Shown: positions 52,018 through 63,700 of the stretch, one piece after another
How positions within the stretch are numbered: position 1 is the stretch's first letter
Layout of the letters: each line of letters begins with the position of its first letter
NCBI GenBank assembly: GCA_029582165.1
Contig: CM055890.1
Location: 3,204,044 to 3,268,043 of the forward strand
Source of the DNA: Portulaca oleracea
Lineage: Eukaryota; Streptophyta; Magnoliopsida; Caryophyllales; Portulacaceae
DNA: 64,000 nt
Direction: 5' to 3'
Made by a program: the position numbers and the translations under genes
The notes under the pieces: model-generated
The model's input: only the letters and a program-made list of their open reading frames with translations
Databases searched by the model: none
What the model was told of the DNA's origin: nothing

Positions 52018-53967
52018 TCAGAATCAGAACAGGAGAAAGGGCTCAAATAGCAAAAACGGGACTAAGTAAGAAATAGAAGAGATAGGTGTTTTCGATAGGG
52101 TTAAGGAGAAAAAAAATTAAACACCCCCTCAGGCTAACCAGTCAAACACAACAATTCAATAAGCAAACACCAAGATCAATTTGGAAGAGAAAAAAATTCA
52201 GTTCAAAACAGATAAGATTGAAGTTTTCGAAACCAAAGGAAGAGAACAAGTACTTCAAATGTACAAATCCGCCAACAGTCTCAAGAAATATGCAAATATG
52301 CGCGGTTAGTTATGGACGTAAGTCAGTAAAAAGAGAAAACCTCACTTTAGGAAAGAATATGAACACTCAAACACTCAAATTTGAATGTGTATGTGGGTTT
52401 TTCTCATACTCAGACCAAAAGAAACAATCTACCATAAGCTCGAATAAGAATCTCGCTCTCCACTACTGGTATGGAATGCACAAGTGACAAGTAACAATCA
52501 AGAGGACTTTTCTGGGTTGTAACAAGTCTTAGGTTAGGGGAAAGGAGCGGTAAAATTTAGGAATGAGGAGCTAGGAGCCATGCTTGGATTGATTTTCAAT
52601 AAAGAACTGCCCTCAATCTCGCCTTCTTGCTTAATTATGCAAGGAACTCACTTTTCTTCCACATTGGTATCAAACACCTCATCTAACTTTACAACCAGGC
52701 CAAAAGCTTTCAGAACTTTAATTTGAGTCTCCCTAATCACCCTTTTTAATTTGGAATTCTTTTTCTCTTTTTTTATTTTTTTTTGTAAATTTACTACTTC
52801 TCTTTTTGGTGGGTGCTCAAGGGAGAAGATAAACATGGAAATATGGCTTTGACCTCAATATGATATGCGAACAACACAACCAATCACTGATTAACCAAAA
52901 GATGGGAAATTCAACTTATAAAATTTATAATAGTGATCACAATCACTCCCCAACTCTTCACTTTCATTCAAAATACACCAAACCAATTCTTCCCTTCAAA
53001 AATAACAAACTCTCACGCATCCAAGCAAGGCAAAGGATAGGAATTATTATAGGCCAAGGCTTGTATTGTCAGGGATCAATCATAAAAGAAGGATAAACAA
53101 AGGCTAGGCGGGGCAAAAAGAACGATAATTATAATGTCAGGAGGCTGTTTGGCTATGTAGTTTAGCAAAATAAAAATGAATGTCTCAATCACTTTGTCAA
53201 AGCGTGCAATGCAAATATATAGTCTCAAGCAAGATGCAAAGCAAGTTTAATTCTAGAGATGTAACTAATGGTGGAGTCACTCATGAGATCAAGGAATTGA
53301 TAAAAACGATCAATTCACGATTTTAGGCTATGTGGACTCACGGGATAGAGCTCAATCAACTAAACCTAGCCCAAAGATTTGAGGCATGCATATTTACAAT
53401 AACTAAGATAGTCAAAGCAGTTAAGCACACTATTCATAACTTGACTCAAAATCAGAAGATTTGAAGAAAACGGTTTCAAAAACTTTTAAGTTCTCATCCA
53501 AATTTTTCTAAGCAAAGCAAGGTAAACTGAAAGTAAGATTGGTTTACAAATCATCTTTGAAGGTGTTCCGGATTATCAATCCTAATCCTATCTTATATTT
53601 TTTTTGTTTTTCTTCTCTTTTCTAATTTCTTTTGGCTTTTTCTAATTTTCTGATTTTTTTTTGGATTTTGGATAAGGTGAATGCAAAAGAAAGGAAAAGA
53701 AAAAGAAACTAAGAAAAGAAAGAAAAGAAAAATCTATATGCTTCTAACTAATGCAATCTAGGTGAATACAATTTTGAAAACTAAAAGAAAAACTAAGAAA
53801 ACTTAGAAAGGAAAACTAAAAACAATCAAAGAAACACACAAACTAAAACTCAAACAAAAGAAAATCACACTAAAAATTGAAAAATAAGCATGAAACAAGA
53901 AAAAGAAAGACGAAAATAAAAGAAAATTAGAGAAATAAGAAGAAATATTCACAAAATGAGATATAAC
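52018..53967 (-). other. Noncoding 3' region of element C
   Basis: No gene seen; short frames (e.g. 52086-52487) have no signature. Collinear with B 44374-46092 (landmarks AATGCACAAGTGACAAG ~52475, GGCTGTTTGGCTATGTAG 53143, TGTGGACTCACGGG ~53331, TCTAATTTTCTGATTTTTTT ~53640). Confidence 0.65.
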
Positions 53968-54015
53968 CCCCCTCCCCCCCGCCATGCTTAAAACACTGCA
54001 TTGTCCTCAATGCAG
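53968..54015 (-). other. Second, internal PPT-like module of element C
   Basis: CCCCCCTCCCCCCCGCCATGCTTA then a perfect 8-bp stem CTGCATTG / CAATGCAG (53996-54003, 54008-54015) around TCCT, the same loop as the internal module of element A. Confidence 0.75.
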
Positions 54016-54052
54016 AAGACAATGGTGAAGAGGGTAAGAGCGGAGCAAAGGA

Positions 54053-55344
54053 TCAGACATCCTCGCTCGATGGGTATGGGGCGGTTTGGTTTGGAGGTGG
54101 TGGAGGTAAGGTTTGGTCAAACATGGCCTGAATAAGGCCAGAAAGGTTGGCAATCGACTGGTCAAGGATTGAGAAACGCAAGTCGGATTCGTTCCTTGAC
54201 TCAACTAGATACTCCTGTATTTCATTCACACGGCTCTCGGTCCGGTTAATTGCTATTTAGAGGTCGCGGTAACGCGCTTCAAGGTCTACAGGAGGGTAGG
54301 GTTGAGGGTCAGGTTGAGGTTGGGGTTGAGGGTCAGCTTGAGGTTGGGGTTCGACATCGGGGAGAGGTGGTATCCAAAGTAAGTTTTCATTATTTTGAGG
54401 GGAGAGGTATGGGTAAGGCAAATGAAACCTAACATTGTTAGGGTAAATCCATAGACAACGGAGGTCACTTTCGAATTTTCACATGTTAAAAGAACAACAT
54501 TGGTCTCCACCTAAAAACATGCTACCCGAAACATGGTCAGGGGCGTTCATGGCTGGTCTAAAGCCGAATTGGCGTGCTAAGTGCGTAACATAACCACCTA
54601 TGGCTATCCTTTTTTTGGATGAGGTAGCAAGGCGTGAAAGCTGCGATGCAAACATGGCGGCTGGGTTGGCGAGGTTATCGGCATCAAGCATGGCATGTAA
54701 CATGTAGCAATCAGCTTTAGTACCTTTGTTTGAACTACTGGGTCTCCCAAAGATGCCGCATGAGAGGATGTAGTGTGCATACCTCAAAGCGGGGTTCCTA
54801 ATGAGGGAAGAAGGGGAGTTGCTAGGGTCACAATCATTGAACCAACTATCCTACGGAAGAAACCATTCTTATCCCAGTTAAAAGGAACAAGGTTTGGGTC
54901 TCTATATTCACGCTCGAGTAGGTCAAAAGCACGAGCAAACTCAGACACAGTCATCTGCCTAACAGTCCCAAGAAGTTGAAAACGAATGAGTCCATCTCAC
55001 CCATGGAGGTTCACCTTAAGAGTACTAAGGAATTCTAAAGTAATCCCCTTAAAAGTCGGTTCTCCAAGCCTAGCTATATTTGTCATTTGTGCACGTCCCA
55101 ACAACCACAAAACATCATCAAGCATGCCACAATTCCTCAAGACATTCTCACTCAAATATTTAGTAGGTGTCAAAGTTCTTTTAGAAAGACAATCATACCT
55201 CGCTTTACCATCCCCTTCGAAATTGAAGGGGTTAGAACTCCTTGAATCCCGAGACAGGGTAGCTTTTTGTTTTACCTTCTCTGCGGCTGTGGCTTTCCTT
55301 TTTCGGCTTCCCCCGGCTCCATCATCGCCAGGATCTCTAGCCAT
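54053..55344 (-). pseudogene. ATHILA-type extra ORF of element C
   Basis: Begins at ATG 55342-55344 (MARDPGDDGAGG, with a basic RKRKA stretch), 28 bases after a predicted splice acceptor. Frame 1 runs to 54997 and includes DSRSSNPFNFEGDGKARYDCL and ARLGEPTFKGITLEFLSTLKVN. A stop and at least one frameshift follow; similarity resumes with MTVSEFARAFDLLE, FFRRIVGS and (54479-54787) RYAHYILSCGIFGR. A Pro/Gln-rich repeat (54290-54360) and a C-terminal coiled coil (NEIQEYLVESRNESDLRF) end at TGA 54053-54055. About 430 residues, matching the length and plan of the extra ORF in element A (core, low-complexity linker, coiled coil). Function unknown. Kept here although pol is absent. Confidence 0.7.
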
Positions 55345-55371
55345 GAAACTTAGGTTCTTCGTTGTTACCAA

Positions 55372-56311
55372 CTAAACATCAATTGAAAGTAAAGTGTTCA
55401 AGCATAGTAATCGCACATACTTAGATACCCCCATGCTTACTTGATAATTAGAGGGTACTAACTCAAGTTCAAGCAAGCACTAAAGTAAAGTACAGTAGTC
55501 AAACTCGCTCAACAACTTTATATAACTCAAAATTAGACCCAAATTTTAACACCTTAAGCTCATTACAAAACATTTCATAGGTTTCACGCACCAAAGCAAC
55601 AAAAATATGATTTTTGATTAAGCTTACTCATACTACACAAGCCACTAGCATCAAAATTGAACTCAAGAAAGTTTCTTGACATCCTTGAGCAAGAACATGG
55701 TGTATCAAGTAAATCCAACAAGTAGCTTGAGAATTCATGCATAAATACATCACAAATACTAGTGATAGACGATGAGAGGTGAGGTGAGGTGAAAATTATA
55801 ACAAAGTGTAAACGAGTTCAAGGTGGACTCTCAACAAAAACCACCACAGATGACAATATGTTCAAACCTGGAATTTTCACTGAGCAAAATTTAAAACGAA
55901 TCCAAAACAGGCCATAATCCAATACTTGCGCGTTAACAACCAAGATTCAAAATCTTCATTTCAAACACCACTCTACTACACAAAGATAGAGTATAATCCA
56001 ACTCCATACTCCCAAAATAAAGGTTCAACATATTCAAACATCCAACTTTCAAAATTCATATCATTCACTTCCAAATATAACCACATTACTTCCAATTTGC
56101 ATAACAGTCAACAAAGATACCAACTTTTCCAAATCAAACAACCTAAAATTACTAGCTAGTATCAAAGATTACTCAAGTAGTGCACCATACCTAAGCATGA
56201 TCAATGGTGAATTCAAACAAAATTTACAAATATAACTCATGAAATTTGCATAAACTCACCAAGAAATACTAGCAAATAACAATGGAGGTGAAAGACAAGT
56301 GAAAATCATAC
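55372..56311 (-). other. Predicted 5'-UTR intron of the extra ORF, element C
   Basis: Minus-strand donor TTCAAG|GTATGATT at 56312/56311 and acceptor GATGTTTAG| at 55372, 940 bases, A/T-rich. The upstream exon (about 56312-56640) is CT-rich, as plant leaders often are. Predicted from consensus and position. Confidence 0.5.
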
Positions 56312-56652
56312 CTTGAATTTGTTAAACACAAGAAGAAGAAGGAATTGCAAGTAATAAGTGAATGAAAATTTTTGGGACTAGGGTTTGGACTGGACGAGTC
56401 TTGTGAGCTACTGGGGAGAAGGACAGTGCGAAGGGGTCAGAAGAAGTAGAATGGAAGTAAAGGAAGAAGGAAGAAGAAAGAAGGGAGGAGGAAGAGGGAA
56501 AAAGGGAGGAGGGAGTAGTGTTGGTGGTCGCGGGCAGGGAAGAGAGCAGCCGAAGGGTGAAGGCACTGAGGAAAGTTAGGGCAACGGTGGGTTTGAAAAT
56601 GTTTTGACAAAAGGAAGAAAGAATTGGGGGTTAAAACCAGAAAAAGGGAAAA

Positions 56653-56752
56653 ACGCTGGCGGCCTTTTTAAGCACTACCAGCGCTTTGCTTTGGCCGCAA
56701 TTGCTCTTTTTCTGTGATTGACGCGACTAATGGTTCCTGAACCGCTGCCAGC
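56653..56752. repeat. Internal palindrome-like units of element C
   Basis: AACGCTGGCGGCC, GCACTACCAGCGCTTTGC and ACCGCTGCCAGCGCC: the U3 motif in both orientations, directly upstream (element strand) of a TATA-like CTTAAAAAGG (~56665-56674) and of the CT-rich leader. Confidence 0.75.
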
Positions 56753-57009
56753 GCCTTGTTACCTGGGCATATCTTGAGCGTTTTGAGGCGGTAGAAGTAG
56801 TTTTTAGTCCCCTTAATTAGTTTTTTTTCGTTGCTTTCCATCCTTGTCTCAATTCTGCCTTCACCAAAAGTCAACCAACAATACTAATAGAATTAGGCCT
56901 AAAAAAAAAAACTCAAATAACCAAATACTCAAATTAAAACAGAAAATTGAATTAAGAAAAACTAAGGAGAAATTAAGAGTTCTAAAAATAATCCGAATAA
57001 ACTCAATCA

Positions 57010-58150
57010 AAAGGTCAAGATCTGGGTCTTCGTTCAGGATGCCGTCAAAGCCCTTAGTAGCTTGTCAAATTTCTCTTCATGCGGTTTGCAAGTTAGTAAA
57101 TAAGAGAGCAACTGAAATCTCATAACATAAAACATTAGTAACGCTCTTAATAATAAATCAAATTTGCTAGAAAAATCAAAAGATTCAAAATCTGTGGTCC
57201 ACAAGAATTTTCTAGGAATGTCCTCTAGGTATACTCAATAAGGATCAAGGGAGGGGTCATAACCTCTAAATTTACCTAAGGACGTCTCATAAATGATATT
57301 GTCAGTTTCATCAATTAAAACACAAGAATTAACCTCATATCTAAAATTAGCGTGATCATCGAAGGTCTTTTCATAAGGTATGGGTTCCTTAATGATTTTA
57401 GGTGAAATTGAAGGTAGTGAAACAGGAATAGAAGCATGGAGTAAATCATTAGAATCAGAGAATACAATATTGTCAGGTTCCTTGTTTGAAAAATTCAATT
57501 CACTGTTATCCTTCTCGCTCGGTTCCTCATTCATGCCTAGTATCTAACCCAGAAGGTTCACTTACCTAAACCCCGTCGACTGAGAAAAAGGTAAGGGAGT
57601 ATCATGCAAATTAGCAACACCATCAGTAGTGTTTTCAGGTAAACTAGGATAAGAAGAATCATCTAGAGTAACTGCTAAAGGGATGGTGGACTTACTATCA
57701 TTACATATTCCATCATTAAAATTGGAAGAATTAGAATTATGGTCAATGTCAAGTAATAAGGCACACCTTTCTGACAATTCAGTCATATCTATTTGTTTTT
57801 TTAACCCTGCCCTCAATAAAGATTTAAATAAGGCAATACTAGGCATGTAGAATCATCCTGTTCAGAAGAACGACATGAAACACTAGTAACTGAATTACGA
57901 GATCGGATGTAGGACCTAGCATGAAAGGCACTGGGATTAAAGTACTCGGTTACATCATTAGAAGTTTCAAAATCATATGTATCACGTTCGAGCAATTTAA
58001 GTAAATTCCAAGCTTCAACAACAGATTTTTCACGAAAACCAAAAGAATTCAAAATATTATGGGTCTTTATATTCACACCTTCGAAAATAACATCAAGAAT
58101 TTCACGTTTTCCAATCGTAAGCTCTTTTCAACAATAAAAGCAAATAACGC
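57010..58150 (-). pseudogene. Conserved gag-position protein of element C (broken)
   Basis: Pieces in several frames: ~58076-58150 (FHQLERELYWTYYERY), 57813-58076 (EGVN-like start, FGFREKSVVEAWNLLKLLERDTYDFE), 57562-57846 (ENTTDGVANLHDTPLPFSQSTGF), 57235-57534 (YEVNSCVLIDETDNIIYETSLGKFRGYDPSLDPY) and, after a TAG, VYLEDIPRKFLWTTDFESFDFS to LLSYLLTCKPHEEKFDKLLRALT ending near 57030. The order and motifs match element B. Frameshifts and stops show decay. Function unknown. Confidence 0.7.
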
Positions 58151-58292
58151 TCATAATAAGTCCAATATAATTCACGTTCAAGCTGATGAAAATAAAAATT
58201 TTTAATTTTTATTTGATTTTAGGGTTTAAAGAAAAGCAATAAAAACCTAGTCAACCAGAGTACGTTCGTCTAATGGCAGTTGGGGAAACAAG

Positions 58293-58310
58293 TCCCCGAC
58301 AATGGCGCCA
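58293..58310 (-). other. Primer binding site of element C, tRNA-Asp type
   Basis: Minus strand TGGCGCCATTGTCGGGGA, six bases from the LTR start at 58317. Confidence 0.85.
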
Positions 58311-58316
58311 AAAACT

Positions 58317-59606
58317 TGACAGGCCCTAAACGTATCAGATCTGTGTACTGCAAGTGTATGGGTTTGTATAGTAATAAAATATCGTTCTCTCTCAGGGACA
58401 TGTGTTCAACTACGCACTAAACTAGTTCACTACAAAGGATGCTAGGTCGTCCAAAGGTTGTGGTGATTATTTATAAAACTAAACTAAGAAAGCAGGAATT
58501 TTTGGGATTTTGATAGATAATTAAAAGTGTTCAGGGGAGTCCACTCTAGTCAGTCAATTAATTAATCAACAATCCCGGTGTAAAGTAACAAGATAATTTA
58601 GGGTCTATAATCTTTCTAGTCCTTTTCACAGAAATCTTTCGATTCGAACTGAGTTACAGTGATTAAACTAAACATCCTATTTTCATGGCTGTTTAATCTC
58701 ATCAAAGATAAGAACTGATTATAATCAACCCTAGGCAAGAATCATTATTTGTAGCTATTTTCTACCCTTTCAATCTATGTCTTTCCAATTCAAGACTCAA
58801 ACTTTCGCTTTGTTATCAAGAATCTAATATCAAGTAAAAGGCGGTTAGCTAGATTTTACTATGACGGACAAATTACGAAGATCAAACGAATAAAAGGAAT
58901 AACTTCACACCGAGACTGTATTCAAAATCAATCAAAAGACATTGAGTTTATCCCCCAAAAAAATAAACTAAGTACTCATGATAATAAAATCTAGGAAAAC
59001 ACTAATAAAACTGAATAACAAAACATAAGAAAAATAGAAATTAAACCGAACATCCGAGTCGTCGAATTTGATCTCTTCTTGTCACTCAGTTCGATCTCCT
59101 TCTTCTCCTCTTTTGTTATTAATATACTAGAATGACTCCCTGAAGGGAGGAAAATATAAAGAAAACCGTATAACTGAACAGTGGAAATAAAACTGATGAA
59201 TAGTCGATGATTGCCTCATGTGCAGCCGACGTTGGATTTTATAAGGCACGGATTAGGGCATTAGGCATTGGCAGTGTCTAGCCCAAGTCTTCAAAAGTGT
59301 CCGCATTCAAATGCTGACAGCGTTTGAAAAACACTGGCAGCGTTTAAAAAGCACTGGCAGCGCTTGCACTTTTCTTCAACGTATTTGCTCCTTGGCTTAG
59401 GTGCTGGCAGCGCTTTCTGGGCGCTCGCAGCGTCTCCCATGTCCACCCAAATATTGGGCCGGTCCTTGGCATTTTGGGCCATTCTTCCTTCAATCTCTTT
59501 CTCCTTCAACTTTCTTTTCAATTTCTTTGTATTTTCTCCCTTTTTCCATCAATTCTTCATGCTTTTGAGTGTATTTCCAATATTCCCTACAAAATGCACC
59601 AATCTC
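58317..59606 (-). repeat. 5' LTR of element C, truncated at the duplication junction
   Basis: Starts TGACAGGCCCTAAACG and follows 50615-51905 with moderate divergence; has additional GCTGGCAGCG units. Stops at CACCAATCTC where copia sequence begins. Confidence 0.9.
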
Positions 59607-60705
59607 CATGGAGAAATGCATTATTGACATCAAGTTGTTGTAATTTCCAGTCCCTCTTGACAGCTACAACCATGAGGGCCCTGACTGTAATCATCTTAAC
59701 CACTGGAGAAAAGGTCTCACTATAGTCAACTCCTGCCTTTTGTGTATACCCTTTCACCACCAACCTTGCCTTAAGCCTCTCAATACTTCCATCAGCCCTT
59801 TGTTTCACTTCAAATACCCATTTGCTATCTATTGATTTTCTTCCTACTGGCAGAGGCACTATTTCCCAAGTGTTGGTTTGGGAGAGAGCTTGTAGTTCTT
59901 TGTCCATTGCTTCCCTCCAACGATCATGTGTGACTGCTTCTTCATAACTCTGAGGTTTAGTGTAGTCTTGATACATTGAGTCTACACGAGAAAAAGAAGA
60001 AAAGCAAGAATCCAGAGTTTTTGGAGAAACATGTAAGTTTATAACACATGAAAAGCAGGTTTCATAGTCCTTTAAATATGCAGGAGGTTTGTGAATTCTA
60101 GTAGTCCTTCTTACAGTTCAATCAAGTTAGGAAATGATACATTAGTGGATTGACCTGGTGTAGAATCATGAACCTCAGAAAGAAAGGGGGCAGTGCCATT
60201 AATGCCAATTTCTATGACCTGTGCAGTAGTATTACTTTAGTCTTTATCAACAATGTCCTTCAGAAAAGGGAAACAATCTTCATGAAATATGACATCTCTT
60301 GAGATAATGAATTTATGAGTCTTTAAAGAAAATAGCTTGTAGGCCTTTTTCCCTTGAGGATAACCCACAAAGACAAATTGCTCAACTCTTTCTTGGAACT
60401 TATGTCTGTCATGTTTCAAGGTACTAGCATAACATAGGCAACCAAAGGCTCTTAGGTGATCATAAGAGGGGATATCTTTAAAAAGAAGTTCATAAGGAGA
60501 TCTATTCTTTAGTAAGGGAGTTGGCATTCTATTAATGAGATAGGTAGCTGTTAACACACTTTCTCCCCAAAATTTCAAAGGAAGACCAAACTGAAACATA
60601 AAAGCCCTAGCCACTTCTAGCAAATGTCTGTGCTTTCTTTCCACCACCCCATTTTGTTGGGGTTTTTGGGTGCAACTGGTCTCCTGTACAATCCCATTTG
60701 ATGGC
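59607..60705 (-). pseudogene. Ty1/copia pol fragment, copy 2
   Basis: Near-identical to 49514-50614. RT piece 59587-59976 is open where copy 1 has a stop: the GYTQKAG Gln codon is CAA here and TAA in copy 1. The integrase piece 60237-60647 has the same 136-residue translation as in copy 1. A short sequence difference near 60115 (AGTTCAATCAAG instead of AGGCTCAACTGGG). Confidence 0.9.
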
Positions 60706-63700
60706 TGACAGACCCTAAATGTATCAGGTCTATGTACTGCAAGTGTACGGGTCTGTGTAATAATAAAATATCGTTCTCTCTCAAGGACTTGTGTTCAACT
60801 ACGCACTAAACTAGTTCAATACAAAGGATACTAGGTCGTCCAAAGGTTGTGGTGATGATTTATAAAACTAAACTAAGAAAGCAAGAATTTTTAGGATTTT
60901 GATAGATAATTAAAAGTGTTCAGGGAGTCAACTCTAGTCAGTCAATTAATTAATCAACAATCCCGGTGTAAAGTAACAACATAATTCGGAGTCTATAATC
61001 TTTCTAGTCCTTTTCACAACAATCTTTCGATTCGAAGTGAGTTACAGTGTTTAAACTAAATATCCTATTGTCGTGGCTATTTAATCTCATCAAAGATAAG
61101 AACTGATTATAATCAACCCTAGGCAAGAATCATTATTTCTAACTATTTTCTACGCCTATTCAATCTACGTCTTTCCAATTCAAGGCACAAACTTTCGCTC
61201 TGTTATCAAGAATCTAATACCAAGTAAAAGGCGGTTGGCCAGATTTTACTATGACAGACAAATTACGAAGATCAAACGAATAAAAGGAATAACTTCACAC
61301 CGAGGCTGTATTCAAAATCAATCAAAAGACATTGAGTTTATCCCCCAAACAAATAAACTAGGTACTCAAGATAATAAAATCTAGGAAAACAATAATAAAA
61401 CTGAATAACAAAACATAAGAAAAAAGAAATTAAACCGAACATCCGAGGCGTCGAATTCGATCTTTTCGTGTCGCTCGATTCGATCTCCTTCTTCTCCTCT
61501 TTTGTTCCTAATCAACTAGAACGGCTTCCCGAAGGGAGGATAATACAAAGAAAACCTTATAACTAAATGATGGAAATAAAATTGATGAATAGTCGATGAT
61601 TGCCTCATATGCAGCAGATGTTGGCTTTTATATGGCACGAATTAGGGCATTAGGCGCCGCAATAGCCCAAGTCTCCAAAGTCTCGCATTCAAACAGTAGC
61701 GTTTGAAAAGCACCGTAGCGCTTGCACTTTTCATCAATGTATGTCCTCCCGCCTTAGGCGGCGCTGCCTCCCATGTTCGCCAAAATATTGGGCTGGTCCT
61801 TGGCATTTTGGGCCATTCTTCCTTCAATCATTTTCTCTTTCAACTTTCTTTTCAATTTCCTCATATTTTCTTCCTTTTTCCATCAATTCTTCATACTTTT
61901 GAGTGTATTTCCAATATTCCCTACAAAATGCACCAATCTCACAACCAAGTGAAGAAATCACAGAAATTGGTATAAAAACATGGAAATCTGGGTATAAAAA
62001 GCATGAAATACACGTGTTTTGAGCCCTAAAATACTATATGAAAGTCACTTATCAAATCCCCATGCTTAGCTCTTGCTTTTCCCAAGCAAGTCGAATCGGA
62101 AACAGAGAAAGGGCTCAAATAGCAAAAACGGACTAAGTAAGAAATAGAAGAGATAGGTGTTTTCGATAGGGTTAAGGAGAAAAAATTAAACACCCCTCAA
62201 AGCTAACTACCAAACACAACAATTCAATAAGCAAACACCAAGATCAATTTGGAAGAGAAAAAAATTCAGTTCAAAACAGATAAGATTGAAGTTTTCGAAA
62301 CCAAAGGAAGAGAACAAGTACTTCAAATGTACAAATCCGCCAACAGTCTCAAGAAATATGCAAATATGCGCGGTTAGTTATGGACGTAAGTCAGTAAAAA
62401 GAGAAAACCTCACTTTAGGAAAGAATATGAACACTCAAACACTCAAATTTGAATGTGTATGTGGGTTTTTCTCATACTCAGACCAAAAGAAACAATCTAC
62501 CATAAGCTTGATAAGAATCTCGCTCTCCACTACTGGTATGGAATGCACAAGTGACAAGTAACAATCAAGAGGACTTTTCTGGGTTGTAACAAGTCTTAGG
62601 TTAGGGGAAAGGAGCGGTAAAATTTAGGAATGAGGAGCTAGGAGCCATGCTTGGATTGATTTTCAATAAAGAACTGCCCTCAATCTCGCCTTCTTGCTTA
62701 ATTATGCAAGGAACTCACTTTTCTTCCACATTGGTATCAAACACCTCATCTAACTTTACAACCAGGCCAAAAGCTTTCAGAACTTTAATTTGAGTCTCCC
62801 TAATCACCCTTTTAATTTGGAATTCTTTCTCTTTTTATTTTTTTTTGTAAATTTACTACTTCTCTTTTTGGTGGGTGCTCAAGGGAGAAGATAAACATGG
62901 AAATATGGCTTTGACCTCAATATGATATGCGAACAACACAACCAATCACTGATTAACCAAAAGATGGGAAATTCAACTTATAAAATTTATAATAGTGATC
63001 ACAATCACTCCCCTACTCTTCACTTTCATTCAAAATACACCAAACCAATTCTTCCCTTCAAAAATAACAAACTCTCACGCATCCAAGCAAGGCAAAGGAT
63101 AGGAATTATTATAGGCCAAGGCTTGTATTGTCGTGATCAATCATAAAAGAAGGATAAACAAAGGCTAGGGGGCAAAAGAACGATAATTATAATGTCGAGG
63201 TTTGTTTGGCTATGTAGTTTAGCAAAATAAAAATGAATGTCTCAATCACTTTGTCAAAGCGTGCAATGCAAATATATAGTCTCAAGCAAGATGCAAAGCA
63301 AGTTCAATTCTAGAGATGTAACTAATGGTGGAGTCACTCATGAGATCAAGGAATTGATAAAAACGATCAATTCACGATTTTAGGCTATGTGGACTCACGG
63401 GATAGAGCTCAATCAACTAAACCTAGCCCAAAGATTTGAGGCATGCATATTTACAATAACTAAGATAGTCAAAGCAGTTAAGCACACTATTCATAACTTG
63501 ACTCAAAATCAGAAGATTTGAAGAAAACGGTTTCAAAAACTTTTAAGTTCTCATCCAAATTTTTCTAAGCAAAGCAAGGTAAACTGAAAGTAAGATTGGT
63601 TTACAAATCATCTTTGAAGGTGTTCCGGATTATCAATCCTAATCCTATCTTATATTTTTTTTGTTTTTCTTCTCTTTTCTAATTTCTTTTGGCTTTTTCT

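Larger units (their letters stand above)
50615..59606 (-). mobile_element. Element C: pol-less Athila-like LTR retrotransposon with extra ORF
   Basis: Left (3') LTR 50615-51979, PPT, noncoding region, internal PPT-like module, extra ORF (54053-55344) with 5'-UTR intron and palindrome array, gag-position gene (57010-58150, broken), tRNA-Asp-type PBS (58293-58310), right (5') LTR 58317-59606 lacking its last ~75 bases. No protease, RT or integrase. Inserted in copia integrase. Confidence 0.85.

Noticed and set aside
52086..52487. 133-residue frame in element C noncoding region (and 62286-62561)
   Set aside because: Opposite to the element's sense strand, changed by indels between the two tandem copies, no motif.
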